In this document: piece by piece, positions 1 to 9,455 of the stretch
How positions within the stretch are numbered: position 1 is the stretch's first letter
Layout of the letters: the number at the start of each line of letters is the position of its first letter
NCBI GenBank assembly: GCA_014584695.1
Contig: JACTMI010000010.1
Coordinates: forward strand, 209,272-273,271
Direction of reading: 5' to 3'
Source: Acidobacteriota bacterium
Lineage (GTDB): Bacteria > Acidobacteriota > Thermoanaerobaculia > Multivoradales > JAGPDF01
DNA: 64,000 nt
Program-made: the position numbers and the translations under genes
Notes under the pieces: model-generated
Database searches by the model: none
Seen by the model: only the letters and a program-made list of their open reading frames with translations
What the model was told of the DNA's origin: nothing

Positions 1-1079
1 GGCAGCGAGAGCTCCGGCGGCAGCGCCTGCGCGATCTCGACCGCTTGCGGCGGGACACCGCGACTGCCGAGCCGTCCGGCGACGTACGCGACGACGAGAG
101 ACCCCACGGCGACCCCGGCGAGCGCCGCGACGCTCCAGCCGGACAGGCGCCGAGGCACCGGCGCCGGCGTCCTGGCCGCGGCGCCCTCGAGATCGGCGCG
201 CCCGGAGAGCACCTCGTCGAGCACGATGCGCGCGTCGGCGATGTCGTGCAGGCGATTCTTCGGGTTGCGCTCGAGACAGCGGCGCAGCAGCCGCCGGATC
301 GCCGGCGGCGTCGCCGTGGGCAACCGGGCGAGATCGATCTCGGTCTTGAGCACCCCCGCGAGCGTGTCGCTCACGGTCTCCGCCGCGAACAGCGAGCGAC
401 CAGTCAGCATCTCGTAGACCACGACGCCGAACGCCCAGATGTCCGCCCTCTTGTCGACCGCCCCGCCGCGCGCCTGCTCGGGCGCCATGTACGCCGCGGT
501 GCCCAGGATCACGCCGAGCTGCGTGCCATGGGCTGCGGTCAGCGTCGGCGAGTTGAGCATCGTCGGCGAGCGCGCCAGCTCCGCCGCCGCGCCCGAGCCC
601 GCAGCAGAATCCATCGCCTTCGCCAGCCCGAAATCGAGGACCTTGACTTTCCCTCCTATGGAAGCCTTGATGTTCTGAGGCTTCAGGTCTCGATGGACGA
701 TCCCCTTCTCGTGCGCCTCTTCCAGCGCGTGAGCGATCTGCAGAGCAACAGCAAGGCTTTCATTGAAGGAGAACGGCCCCTGCTCCAGGCGCTCCGCCAG
801 GGTCGGACCCTCGACGAGCTCCATGACCAGGGCTCGGGTGCCGTCGCTCTCCTCGAGGCCGAAGATGGAGGCGATGTTGGGGTGCTGGAGCTGGGCGAGG
901 AGCTGCGCCTCGCGCTCGAATCTCGCCAGGCGCTCTCTGTCCTCGGTGAAGGCTGCGGGCAGGACCTTGATCGCGACTTCGCGTTTCAGCTTGGTGTCGG
1001 TGGCGCGATAGACCTCGCCCATCCCGCCTTCGCCGAGTTTGGCGGTGATTTCGAATTGGCCGAGCTTCGTGCCGATCAT
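1..1079 (-). CDS. Receptor-type Ser/Thr protein kinase (PknB-like), C-terminus cut by window edge
   Basis: About 359 residues are visible, starting at ATG 1079 (MIGTKLGQFE). The kinase fold is complete: glycine loop GEGGMGEV (residues 16-23), VAIK lysine K38, catalytic HRDLKPQN (129-136) and DFG (149-151). A proline-rich linker and one membrane segment (WSVAALAGVAVGSLVV) follow. The sensor part lies beyond base 1 and by analogy with the upstream paralogue is probably a TolB/WD40-like propeller. Such kinases phosphorylate cytoplasmic targets in response to envelope signals. The gene follows a tandem paralogue on the same strand with a gap of about 140 nt. The kinase call is firm; the sensor domain is inferred. 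Confidence 0.93.
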   Translation of the reverse strand, partial: MIGTKLGQFEITAKLGEGGMGEVYRATDTKLKREVAIKVLPAAFTEDRERLARFEREAQLLAQLQHPNIASIFGLEESDGTRALVMELVEGPTLAERLEQGPFSFNESLAVALQIAHALEEAHEKGIVHRDLKPQNIKASIGGKVKVLDFGLAKAMDSAAGSGAAAELARSPTMLNSPTLTAAHGTQLGVILGTAAYMAPEQARGGAVDKRADIWAFGVVVYEMLTGRSLFAAETVSDTLAGVLKTEIDLARLPTATPPAIRRLLRRCLERNPKNRLHDIADARIVLDEVLSGRADLEGAAARTPAPVPRRLSGWSVAALAGVAVGSLVVAYVAGRLGSRGVPPQAVEIAQALPPELSL

Positions 1080-1220
1080 CGAAAGTCGCTCATCGCGTGA
1101 CGACGATCTCGAAGCCGTCGAGCGCAAAACCCCGGCGGTCGCCGCCGCTCAGGGTCAGCGACTGTCGGGTGCCGGGGGCGCGCAGCCCGGCACGCCGCCC
1201 GGCGATCGACCGCGGAAACA

Positions 1221-3843
1221 TCAACGCGCTCCCCCCGCGGCCATCCGTCGTTCGAGCTCGGGCAGCCAATCGAGGACGACGTGGATCCGCCCCGACTGCG
1301 GCGTGCGGCGGAAGAAGACGAAGCGACCGTCGGCCATCACATCGAAGTTGGGGCTCGTGATGCCGGGCCCCAGGTCGTACTCGTCGGCAAAGAGAGCCGT
1401 CGGCCGGCCGAGGCGCGGCTCGAACGCGCGCCCCTCGAAGTTCGCCGCCACGATCATCCCGCCGCCGCGGTAGTAGACCTCGCGGCCGTCGCGGCTCCAG
1501 CGTGGCTGCGCGCCGCCTCGTTCGGAGACCTGCCAGGCGCGCTCGAGCGCCGGGAAGTCGCGGACGTAGATCTCGGGCTGACCCGACTCGTTCGACTGGT
1601 AGAGGAGCCAGCGACCGTCCGGCGAGAGCAGCGGCGCGCCTTCGTACGCCTTCGAGGCCAGCAGGATCCGCTCGGGTGAGGCGCCGCTGATCGAGACGAG
1701 GAGGATGTCGCCGGCGGTCGCTGGCGCGATCCGGACCGTCAGGACCAAGTCGGGATGGGGACCCGGGGCCGCCGGGTAGTCGTTGATCGTGCCGCCGGGC
1801 ACCAGGCCACCCCGACCGCTGCCGTCCGCCGCCACCCAGACCGGCAGCGTTGTCCGGCGGGTGAGGACGCTGCGATCGTCGCCGCTCCAGGTCGGGAAAC
1901 CGGTACCGAACGGTCCGCGCGCGATCTGCGCGCTCGTGCCGCGCTCGAAGTCGAACGCCTCGACGCTCTGCGACCGCTCGAGCAGCAGCCGTCGGCCGTC
2001 GCCGGAGACGCGCGGCGTGGCGTACGCGCCGGGCGGCAGATCGAGCGCCCGCTCGCTGCCGTCGCGGGCGACCGCGAGCACCCGCTTCTCGTCGAACTCG
2101 CGCGGCATGTAAGCGAGCGTTCCCGCGGACGAGAGCCGGTACGGCAGCGAGCCGTAGAGAGGCGCGGCGAGTGACGTCGCCGGCACCACCTCCGTCGCGT
2201 GGCCCGAAACGGTCGCGCTCGCCGCGTCGAAGCGCATCGCCCAGAGCGCGCCGTCGCGCTCGAACAGCAGGTGGCCGGTCGGCGAGTACGCGGGGGTAGT
2301 CGCGCTCTCGACCACCACGCGGCGCTCGCCGTCGTCGAGCGAGAGCGCCTCGATCCGCGGCGCCGCCGCGTCGTCGGTCAGGTTCGCGAACAGCAGCGTG
2401 CGCGCCCCGGGCAGCTCGACCGGATCGGTGTGGAGCGCCTCCTGCCGCGCGGCGTCGAGCCGCGTCAGCTGCACCGGCTCGCCACCCGCCGCAGGCACGC
2501 GCCAGAGCTCGCCACCGCACAGGTAGTAGATCCAGCGCTCGCCCCAGGCGAGGCTGTTGCGCAGGTCGGCGCAGTCGGCGAGGGTCGCGCTCTGCTGGTC
2601 GGCGAGCGACACCCGCACCACCCGCGAGCCGCCGGGCACGAAGACCAGACTCTCGCCGTCCGGCGAGAAGGTCAGGGCGTTGACGCCGGAGGATGCCTTG
2701 ATCTCGGTCGCCTCGACGCGGTCGAGGCGGCGCACGTAGAGTCGTCGCTGCCCCTCGCGGAATCCGATCATCGCGATCGTGCGCCCGTCCGGGCTGACCG
2801 CGAGGCCGGCGGGAACGCGGGTCACGACATCGACGCCGGCCGGCAGCGACACTTCGACGTGCGTCGTCGCGCTCGCGGCGCGCAGCGCCCCATTCGCGCG
2901 CGGCGCACGCGCCTGCGACCAAACCGCGACCGCGACGGCCGCGACCGCTACGGCCCAGGGCAGCGCCCGCGTCCATCCCCTCACGGCGGCGGCCGTGACG
3001 ACCGGCGCGCTCGCGCGCTCCCCCGCCGGCTCCACGATCGCCTCGGCGAGCGTCAATCGCGCCTCGCCGATGTCGCGCAGGCGAACCTTGGGATTCCGGT
3101 CGAGGCAGCGACCGAGCAGGTGGCGGATCGACGTCGGCGTCTCCGCCGGGAGCGCGTCCAGGTCGACGGGGTTCTTGAGCACAGCGGCGAGCGTCTCGGT
3201 GACCGAGTCGCCCTCGAACAGTCGCCGTCCGGTCAGCATTTCCCACAGCACGACGCCGAACGCCCAGATGTCGGCCCGTTTGTCGACCGGCATCCCCTTC
3301 GCCTGCTCCGGCGACATGTATGCGGCCGTCCCGAGGATCACCCCCATCTGCGTCGCGCCGAACGTCAGCGTCGGCGACGCCGCGAGCTGCGAGGCCGAAC
3401 CGATTCCACCCGAGGTCGCCGACAGTGGATCCATCGCCTTCGCCAGCCCGAAATCCAGGACTTTGGTCTTTCCTTCCATGGGAGCTTTTATGTTTTGAGG
3501 CTTGAGATCGCGATGAATGATCCCCTTTTCATGAGCTTCTTCCAGAGCCTCGGCGATCTGGCGGGCGATGGAGAGGCCTTCATGCAAGGGAAAAGGCCCT
3601 TTCTCCAAGCGTTCTGCCAGGGTGGGACCCTCGACGAGCTCCATGACCAGAGCGCGCGTGCCGTCGCTCTCTTCGAGGCCGAAGATCGAGGCGATGTTGG
3701 GATGGTGGAGCTGGGCGAGGAGTTTGGCTTCACGCTCGAAGCGCGCCAGGCGTTCCTGGTCTTCGGTGAATTCGGCCGGCAGGACCTTGATCGCGACCTG
3801 ACGGTCGAGCCTGGTGTCGGTGGCGCGCCACGGTGCCGATCAT
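1221..3843 (-). pseudogene. Ser/Thr kinase with TolB-like propeller, 5' end disrupted by a 56-nt deletion
   Basis: This is a paralogue of the neighbouring kinase. The first bases after ATG 3843 match the paralogue (MIGT). The next 56 nt, which encode the glycine loop GEGGMGEV there, are missing. The deletion shifts the frame, and the kinase frame meets a TGA just upstream of the junction. From RATDTRLDRQVAIKVLP onward the frame is intact to the stop at 1221. The first in-frame ATG (3644, MELVEGPT) would give 807 residues with HRDLKPQN, DFG, a membrane segment (WAVAVAAVAVAVW) and a long beta-propeller with SPDGR-type repeats, but without glycine loop or VAIK lysine. The product is therefore either absent or a pseudokinase-propeller. 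A sequencing error cannot be excluded. Confidence 0.8.
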
Positions 3844-3884
3844 CGGGATGCGGGCATCGAGTGGCGAGGGGGAGCGACTTCGAA

Positions 3885-4295
3885 TCAGGAGCTCGAGGGA
3901 TCGACCACGGTGAGGCCGGCGAAACGGCGCTGGAAGAACCCGCGGTCGCGCGCCAGGAGGCGGTCGGCTCGGAGCTTGGCGTGGGCGCCGATCAGGAAGT
4001 CGGGCACCAGGTGCTCGCGGCGCCCTCCCGCGCGCCGGTAGGCGCGCCAGAGATCGCCAGCGAGCTCCGCGCAGGCTTGGTCGAAAGGATCGAACACGAT
4101 CCCCGCCGCGCCGAGATGCTCGCCGATGCGCTGCGGGTCCCGCAGCGCGGCCCGGACCTCGCTCCAGACCACCGGGCACGCGATCAGCGCGCCGCCCGCG
4201 TGCGCCGCTACGAGCGCCGCGAGAGAGCGGTCGCGATGCTTCGGATCCTCGAGCAGAACATCGAGCAGGACGGACGAGTCGAGCGCGGTGATCAG
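3885..4295 (-). CDS. vapC: VapC-type PIN-domain toxin
   Basis: The protein is a PIN-domain endoribonuclease of about 136 residues. Metal-binding acids expected of the family are visible: the N-terminal ALDSSVLLD aspartate, WSE in the middle, and the PDFLIGAHA and ARDRGFF aspartates near the C-terminus. It directly follows an AbrB-type antitoxin gene on the same strand, the usual type II toxin-antitoxin order. No ATG, GTG or TTG lies near the expected N-terminus. CTG 4295 (LITALDSS) is the most sensible start, 5 nt after the antitoxin stop; the next in-frame ATG (4373) lies inside the antitoxin gene. The PIN family call is firm; the RNA target is unknown. Confidence 0.85.
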   Translation of the reverse strand: MITALDSSVLLDVLLEDPKHRDRSLAALVAAHAGGALIACPVVWSEVRAALRDPQRIGEHLGAAGIVFDPFDQACAELAGDLWRAYRRAGGRREHLVPDFLIGAHAKLRADRLLARDRGFFQRRFAGLTVVDPSSS

Positions 4296-4299
4296 GGGG

Positions 4300-4554
4300 T
4301 CACTCCCGGTCGAGCTCCGGCGACCAGGCGGGACCGCGCGCCGCCGCGAGCCAGCGGTCGACGTCGACGCCATGCTTCTCGCCCAGGCCGACGAGAGCGC
4401 GGATCGGGTCCTCCGCCACCGCGCGCGAGGCGACGAGCTTGCCGTGGCGCTCCTCGAACTCGAGCACGGTCCCCGGCGCCAGGCCGAGCTTGGCGCGCAG
4501 GCGCTTCGGAATCGTCACCTGCCCTTTCTCGCTCACGGTCGCGGTGGTTTTCAT
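4300..4554 (-). CDS. vapB: AbrB/SpoVT-family antitoxin
   Basis: This 84-residue protein starts MKTTATVSEKGQVTIPKRLR, a classic swapped-hairpin AbrB DNA-binding domain over residues 3-45. The acidic, hydrophobic C-terminal half (for example DPIRALVGLGEKHGVDVDRW) would bind and neutralise the PIN toxin. The toxin gene follows within a few bases, so the pair is one operon. By family analogy the antitoxin represses its own promoter upstream of 4554, where the AT-rich stretch ctgtaggaattcctac contains the short palindrome GTAGGAATTCCTAC (about 4563-4576). That palindrome is a plausible operator. Confidence 0.9.
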   Translation of the reverse strand: MKTTATVSEKGQVTIPKRLRAKLGLAPGTVLEFEERHGKLVASRAVAEDPIRALVGLGEKHGVDVDRWLAAARGPAWSPELDRE

Positions 4555-4562
4555 ACCTTCAC

Positions 4563-4576
4563 TGTAGGAATTCCTA
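4563..4576. promoter_or_regulatory. Candidate operator palindrome of the vapBC operon
   Basis: GTAGGAATTCCTAC is a perfect 14-bp palindrome about 9 bp upstream of the antitoxin start, in a rare AT-rich stretch. AbrB/VapB antitoxins normally autoregulate through such sites, so operator function is inferred from position and symmetry only. Confidence 0.5.
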
Positions 4577-4696
4577 CTTTGCTTGTCAAACGCCGGGCCC
4601 GCGGTCCCTGACCTCGAGCCGACTGCGAGGCTTCGACCTGTCCAGCCAGGGTCGTCAAGGTAGTCTCCCCGATGGAACCAGCCCCGGGAGCCAGCG

Positions 4697-5359
4697 ATGC
4701 CCGACCACGATCCGCTTGCCGTCGTCGACGTCGCGCCGAGCGACGAGCCCGAAGTCGGGCGCCTGCTCGCGCGAGCGTTCGCCGACGATCCGATCTTCGT
4801 CTTCGTCGAGCCCGCGCGCGCCGCGCGCCTCGAGTTCCTCGAGCGCTTCATGGCCGCGCTCACCCTTCGCAGTCGCCTCTACGCGACGGCATTGCGGACC
4901 GCGCCCGAGCTCGCCGGCGTCTCGCTCTGGAAGGGCCCCGACTTGCGTGAGATGACCCCGGAGCAGCTCGCCGAAACCGGCCTCGACCGGATCGACGACT
5001 GGCTCACGGCGGCGGCCGCCGCGCGCTTCGAGTCGCTGTTCGACGCGGTCGAAGCCACCCTCGACGCCGACGTACCGGGGCCCCGCTGGTACCTGGGAGT
5101 GCTCGGTGTCGCGCCCGAGCGGCAGGGCCGCGGTCTCGGCTCCCGCCTCCTGCAGCCGATCCTCGAGCAGGCCGACCGCGACTGCCTGCCGGTGACTCTC
5201 GAGACCGCGCAGCCGCGTAACCTCCCCCTCTACCAGCGCCACGGCTTCCGGATCCTGCGCGAGCTCCCCCCGGTCGCCCCGGGCGCGCCCGTGGTCTGGA
5301 CGATGCGGCGGCCACCCGGCGCGCCGCCCGGGACCGCCGATTCGGCCGGGCCGAGGTAG
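4697..5359 (+). CDS. GNAT-family N-acetyltransferase
   Basis: This 220-residue protein has the acetyl-CoA binding signature VAPERQGRGLGSRLL (motif A, R/Q-x-x-G-x-G/A) and a C-terminal LYQRHGFRILRELP strand-helix typical of GNAT enzymes. The N-terminal half (ARAFADDPIFVFVEP) resembles the subgroup found in diverse small-molecule acetyltransferases. The substrate cannot be read from sequence. It starts at ATG 4697, divergent from the vapBC operon. The next gene begins 9 nt after its stop, so the two are likely co-transcribed. Confidence 0.88.
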   Translation: MPDHDPLAVVDVAPSDEPEVGRLLARAFADDPIFVFVEPARAARLEFLERFMAALTLRSRLYATALRTAPELAGVSLWKGPDLREMTPEQLAETGLDRIDDWLTAAAAARFESLFDAVEATLDADVPGPRWYLGVLGVAPERQGRGLGSRLLQPILEQADRDCLPVTLETAQPRNLPLYQRHGFRILRELPPVAPGAPVVWTMRRPPGAPPGTADSAGPR

Positions 5360-5368
5360 CGGTCGCCG

Positions 5369-6097
5369 ATGCCCCTGGTGCCCTGGCCTGCCGGCGCACC
5401 CGCGCCGCCGCGGCCGGCGCGGTCGCCGTCGCTGCTGCTCGCGATCGGGCTCCAGCTCCAGCTCGTGCGCGAGCCCTGGCGCCGCTGGCGGCGGCGCGGG
5501 GAGCTCGCCGCCGCCGCGCGCGGCGACGGCCGGCCGGTGCTGGTGCTGCCGGGCATGGGGGTCGGCGACCTGTCCACCCACCCCCTGCGCCGCTTCCTGC
5601 GCCGCCAGGGGTTCGACGCCCGCGGCTGGGGGCTCGGACGGAACCGGCCCGACGTGCCGCGCACGCTCGAGCGCGTCCTGCGCCGGCTCGAGGAGGTCGC
5701 GACCAGCACCGGGGAGCCGGTCTCGCTGGTCGGCTGGAGCCTCGGCGGCGTGCTCGCCCGCGAGGCGGCGCGGCTGCGCCCCGATCTCGTCCGGCGGGTC
5801 GTCACGCTCGGGGTGCCGGTGGTCGGCGGCCTGCGCGCCACGGCCTTGAGCCGCCTGTTTTGGATCCAGGGGTGGGATCTCGACGACGTCGAGCGGCGAT
5901 TCGAGCAGGCGAGCCGGGTGCCGATCCGCGTCCCCCTGACCGCGATCTTCAGCCGCCGCGACGGCATCGTGGCCTGGCAAGCGGCGATCGACGACGCGAC
6001 CCCCGGCGCGGAGAACCTGGAAGCCACCTCCGCCCACTGGGCTCTGGGCTTCGACCCCGAAGTGCTCACCACGCTGGCCGACCGCCTGGCCCGATGA
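5369..6097 (+). CDS. Alpha/beta hydrolase (lipase-like)
   Basis: The 242-residue protein has an alpha/beta hydrolase core. VLVLPGMGVGD begins at about residue 57, the nucleophile elbow GWSLGG places Ser at 124, an acid lies in IFSRRDGIV, and a candidate His lies in SAHWALGF. Family members hydrolyse ester or acyl bonds, and this layout is common in triacylglycerol-lipase-like proteins. The proline-rich N-terminus followed by a short hydrophobic stretch (SLLLAIGLQLQL) might be a membrane anchor, though it is weak. The gene starts 9 nt after the GNAT gene with GAGG upstream. The substrate is unknown. Confidence 0.85.
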   Translation: MPLVPWPAGAPAPPRPARSPSLLLAIGLQLQLVREPWRRWRRRGELAAAARGDGRPVLVLPGMGVGDLSTHPLRRFLRRQGFDARGWGLGRNRPDVPRTLERVLRRLEEVATSTGEPVSLVGWSLGGVLAREAARLRPDLVRRVVTLGVPVVGGLRATALSRLFWIQGWDLDDVERRFEQASRVPIRVPLTAIFSRRDGIVAWQAAIDDATPGAENLEATSAHWALGFDPEVLTTLADRLAR

Positions 6098-6247
6098 GGC
6101 GCCGCGATCCCGGCCCGCCCGCGGCTCGGCGCGGCGCGCGCGGCGGCCTCGCCGACGCTGGCACACTCCGCCGGCGGCAGGCAGAGCGCGGTCGCTCCGC
6201 GTCACGGCGCCGGCGGTGATCACGTATTCCAGGAGGAGGAGGCGATC

Positions 6248-7546
6248 TTGACTCGAGCCCCGTCGTCGTGCCTCGCCACCGCCGGCCTCGGTCTCGCGCT
6301 CGCGGCGGGCCTCACCGGCTGCGTCGGCGAGATGGAGCCGACCGTACCCCCTCTTCCCACCGTGCGGGCGCGCCCGCTGACGGATATCGCCTTCGCGCGG
6401 ACGCCGGAGCGAATCGAGCGCGGGCGCTATCTCGCGGACGCCGCGATCGGGTGCGTCCTCTGCCATTCCGAGCGCGACGAGCGTCGCCCTGGCGCGCCGC
6501 CGGTCGCGGGGCGCGAGTACGCCGGAGTGGTCCTCGAGGAGGCCGAGGGCTACCGGCTGGTGGCGCCCAACCTGACGCCCGACCCGGAGACAGGCGCCGG
6601 CGCGTGGAGTGACGACATGCTCGCCCGTGCGATCCGCGAGGGGGTCGGCCACGACGGGCGCGCGCTCGGCGGACCGATGTGGTGGTGGTCCTTCCGCCAG
6701 CTCTCGGACGAAGACCTGGCGTCAATTGTCGTCTATCTCCGCTCGCTGCCGCCGGTGCGCCACGCGTTGCCCCCTCGCATCCTCTCGGCAGCTCAAGAAG
6801 CCGAGCGTGCGCGGCAGGCCGAACCGCTGCTGGAGCCGGTGCCGGCACGCAACCTCGCCGATCCCATCGAGCGCGGCCGCTACCTGATCGAGGTCGCCGA
6901 CTGCATGGGTTGCCACACCGCCTGGGAGGGCTCTCCCAATCCCGGCGGCTTCGCTGGGGGGAACCGGATCTCGCGCGGCGGCCACCAGTCATTCAGCGCC
7001 AACCTGACCCCCGACCCCGCCGCGCTCGGCGGCTGGACGGAGGCGATCTTCGTCGGCGCGATGCGCCAGGGCCGCGGCGGCGCGCTCGACCCGATCATGC
7101 CCTGGGCCGCCTATCGTGGGATGACCGACGAGGATCTCGGCGCGATCTACCAGACCCTGCGGCTCGCGCCGCCGGTTCGCCACTGGGTCAACAACAGCGC
7201 GCCACCGACTCCCTGCGCGGTCTGTGGCCAGGAGCACGGCCTGGGCGAGAAGAACGTGCCGCCGGTCTTCGCGCGCGTCGAGGTCGATCTCGGCCCGCTC
7301 ACCTCCTACACCGGCCGCTTCCAGCTCGAAGGCAAGACCTTCTGGATCGAAATCAGCGTCGACGAGAGCGCCCTCTTCGCCTCCGAGGAGGGAGGCCCTC
7401 CGATCGAGCTGGTGCCGGTCGCCGGAGGCCGTTTCGAGGGGCGCGGTCTCACCTCACCGATCGCATTCGAGCGCGACGAGACCGGCGCCGTCACCGCCTT
7501 GCTGACCTTCGAGCTCGGCCCCGACCGCTGGGAACGGGTCCGCTGA
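6248..7546 (+). CDS. Dihaem cytochrome c lipoprotein
   Basis: The start is TTG 6248, chosen because a strong AGGAGGAGG ribosome site lies just upstream. A lipoprotein signal (LAAGLTGC) anchors the 432-residue protein. Two haem motifs are visible, CVLCH and CMGCH, each followed by an NLTPDPxTGxGxW / DEDLxxIxxYLRSLPP-type segment. These are two tandem cytochrome domains of the family found as electron-transfer subunits of alcohol, aldehyde and sugar dehydrogenases. A later CAVCGQE lacks the haem-ligand His, so it is not a third site. The C-terminal 120 residues (after about 310) form a separate beta-rich domain. The same cytochrome family recurs at 16521-17120. Confidence 0.9.
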   Translation: MTRAPSSCLATAGLGLALAAGLTGCVGEMEPTVPPLPTVRARPLTDIAFARTPERIERGRYLADAAIGCVLCHSERDERRPGAPPVAGREYAGVVLEEAEGYRLVAPNLTPDPETGAGAWSDDMLARAIREGVGHDGRALGGPMWWWSFRQLSDEDLASIVVYLRSLPPVRHALPPRILSAAQEAERARQAEPLLEPVPARNLADPIERGRYLIEVADCMGCHTAWEGSPNPGGFAGGNRISRGGHQSFSANLTPDPAALGGWTEAIFVGAMRQGRGGALDPIMPWAAYRGMTDEDLGAIYQTLRLAPPVRHWVNNSAPPTPCAVCGQEHGLGEKNVPPVFARVEVDLGPLTSYTGRFQLEGKTFWIEISVDESALFASEEGGPPIELVPVAGGRFEGRGLTSPIAFERDETGAVTALLTFELGPDRWERVR

Positions 7547-7561
7547 GCGAGCAACCCGAGG

Positions 7562-8848
7562 TCAGGGGTGGCTCGCGCTCCAGCGGCGGCTGTCGCCGGT
7601 GAGCTCGAAATTGTCCCAGAAGAGGGTCGTCTGGTTCGAGAAGCAGTAGAGCCTGCCGGCGCCGGCGCAGGAGTCCGAGCTGCTGTCCGACCAATTGCCG
7701 ACCCGGGCGACCGACGCGATTCCCTTGCGACCGTTCCCGCCGCCGACCCAGTCGCCGCAGGAGAGCCCGGCGGCGAGGCCGCCGCCGGCCAGGGTGCCGG
7801 TCCAGGCGCTGCCGCCGCCGTTGCCGACCAGGTAGCGCCCGACCTCGTCGACGTGGATCGAGCTCGCGAGAGCACCGCTCGCGAGCGCGGCCTTCGACGC
7901 CGCCACGGCGACGCCGTCGACGCGCCGGAAGGGCCCGTTCGAGGTGATCCGGTCGAGCGCGTCGTCCTGCGCCGTCGACAGCCAGGCGACGAAGGAGTCG
8001 GGTGCCGGCAGCCCGGCGTCCGCGGCGAGCGACCGGCAGATCGCGTCTCCGGCCTCGACGCCGATCTGCCCACCCGCCCGCGGCCAGCTCCCGAGCTCGC
8101 CGCTGCCCGCGGCCGAGGTCAGGAACACGAGAGACGAAGGGCCGGGCCAGGCGGACGGAGGCTCCTCACTCTCACCGGCTTCGAGGCAGAGCAGGCGATA
8201 GGCGCCGTTGCAGGCGCCGCTGCTCCAATAGGTCCAGATCTGCGCCGAGCCGAGGGCGCGCCCGAAAGTCCCGAGCGTGCCGGCGGCGCTCGTCGTCCAG
8301 TCCGAGCAGGTCGAGATCGCCGTGCCGCTGTCGCGGGTGCCGGTCCAGATCGTGGATGCGGCGAGGTCCGGAACGGCGTTGCCGAATTCGTCGAAGATCA
8401 CCGCGCTGTAGATGACGCGGTCGGACCCGGTGAGCGCGTCGAGCGAGGCGGTGAACGGAGTGACGCCGTCTCTCTGGTACCAGGGTCCCGCCGGTTGCGC
8501 GGCGCCGCCGCTGCAGCCCTGCGCCTTGGTGCCGGTCTGTCCGCGGGCGTTGCAGTAGGCGTCGGTGGTCGACGTCGAGAGCCAAGCCCGGTACTGCGCG
8601 GCGTTGGGCAAGCCGCCTGCCGTCGCGCGCGCCTGGCAGACTGCGTTCGCGCCGGCCAGGCCGTCCTGGTTGTTCGATCCGGCCCAAGTCGAGAGGTCGC
8701 CAGTACCGACCGTGGAGGTCACGAAGGCGCGGCGCTTCGTCGCCTCCGCGGGCGCCGAGATCGCCAAGGCGGTGGCGAGAGCGAGGGCGAAGGGGAGGGC
8801 GAGCCTCGAGAGCTCGCGGGCAGCGGTCGGGCAGCGGGTCGGGCGCAT
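7562..8848 (-). CDS. Secreted protein with two DUF1554-like domains and C-terminal W-motif tag
   Basis: The 428-residue protein starts at ATG 8848, with CCAGGAG upstream, and has a signal peptide ending near APAEA. Two similar domains follow (about residues 38-215 and 235-410), each beginning with FVTS/FLTS-x-G-x-G-(D/E)LGSW or STW, then an AGA-x-A-x-C block, and rich in Trp and Cys. They resemble the DUF1554 / lectin-like domain of cell-surface proteins. Function is unknown; binding to an extracellular ligand is inferred. The last residues, LFWDNFELTGDSRRWS, match the ends of three other secreted proteins in this window. It converges on the cytochrome gene, with stops 15 nt apart. Confidence 0.8.
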   Translation of the reverse strand: MRPTRCPTAARELSRLALPFALALATALAISAPAEATKRRAFVTSTVGTGDLSTWAGSNNQDGLAGANAVCQARATAGGLPNAAQYRAWLSTSTTDAYCNARGQTGTKAQGCSGGAAQPAGPWYQRDGVTPFTASLDALTGSDRVIYSAVIFDEFGNAVPDLAASTIWTGTRDSGTAISTCSDWTTSAAGTLGTFGRALGSAQIWTYWSSGACNGAYRLLCLEAGESEEPPSAWPGPSSLVFLTSAAGSGELGSWPRAGGQIGVEAGDAICRSLAADAGLPAPDSFVAWLSTAQDDALDRITSNGPFRRVDGVAVAASKAALASGALASSIHVDEVGRYLVGNGGGSAWTGTLAGGGLAAGLSCGDWVGGGNGRKGIASVARVGNWSDSSSDSCAGAGRLYCFSNQTTLFWDNFELTGDSRRWSASHP

Positions 8849-9129
8849 GATTTCGGGCTCCTGGAGCGACCCCAGCGGCCGCCGCGGCGGCTGCTGGATG
8901 CGGGTTCCGCGGAGCACCCCGGCTCGACTCTCGAGCGGCGGCCCCCGCGACCGGGGAACTCTGTCGCGCGCGCCGGCCGCCCGACAGCGCATCCCGATGC
9001 GTCTTCCGGGGCCTCGACGGAGGTGCGGCGTCCGGCCGGGGCGCACCCGGATGCGCCACGCCCGCCTCGCTTTCGAGCTCGGTTCCGACCGCTGGCCGCG
9101 AGCAGCGCGAGCTGCCGCTCCACCGAGCG

Positions 9130-9417
9130 CTACAAAGCGCACGGCGGACCGCCGACCACGACGTCCCAGCTGCAGAGGCTGCCGTCCTCGAAGGAGTCGA
9201 CGGTGCCCTCGACGCCGTCCGAGTCGACCGAGACGCGGATGGTGATCGCCGTCTGGGTGTCGTAGACGAAGCCGTCGTAGCGGTCGTTCGTATCGCCCTC
9301 CACCAGGTTGTCCGCGGGCGAGAAGAAGGCGACGTACCGGCCGCTGGTCGAGATCGAGGCGAGCTCGCTGCCGGCACCTGGCTCGGCCGAGAGGGCGAGC
9401 GCGACGCTCGCCGGCAC
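9130..9417 (-). pseudogene. Remnant of a TolB/propeller-like secreted protein
   Basis: The minus-strand frame from about 9417 to 9130 encodes a typical propeller blade: ISTSGRYVAFFSPADNLVEGD, then NDRYDGFVYDTQT and TRVSVDSDG. Complete proteins of this kind carry many such blades and a signal peptide, and neither is present. No ATG exists; GTG 9417 would give 95 residues. The open frame simply continues into the flavoprotein gene upstream. It therefore looks like the 3' end of a decayed gene. Its tail, DSFEDGSLCSW, resembles the C-terminal motif seen in four other proteins here but is followed by about ten extra residues. The interval 8849-9129 holds nothing recognisable. Confidence 0.55.
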
Positions 9418-9455
9418 GGTCTCGGCGCCAGCGGCGCGCGTGGCGCACCTCCGAC

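Noticed and set aside
2199..4955. A 918-codon open frame on the plus strand
   Set aside because: It is antisense to the kinase and vapBC genes, has shadow composition (Arg/Ala/Gly-rich, no domain) and results from high GC.
7218..7244. A third haem site (CAVCGQE) in the cytochrome lipoprotein
   Set aside because: The His of CxxCH is missing.
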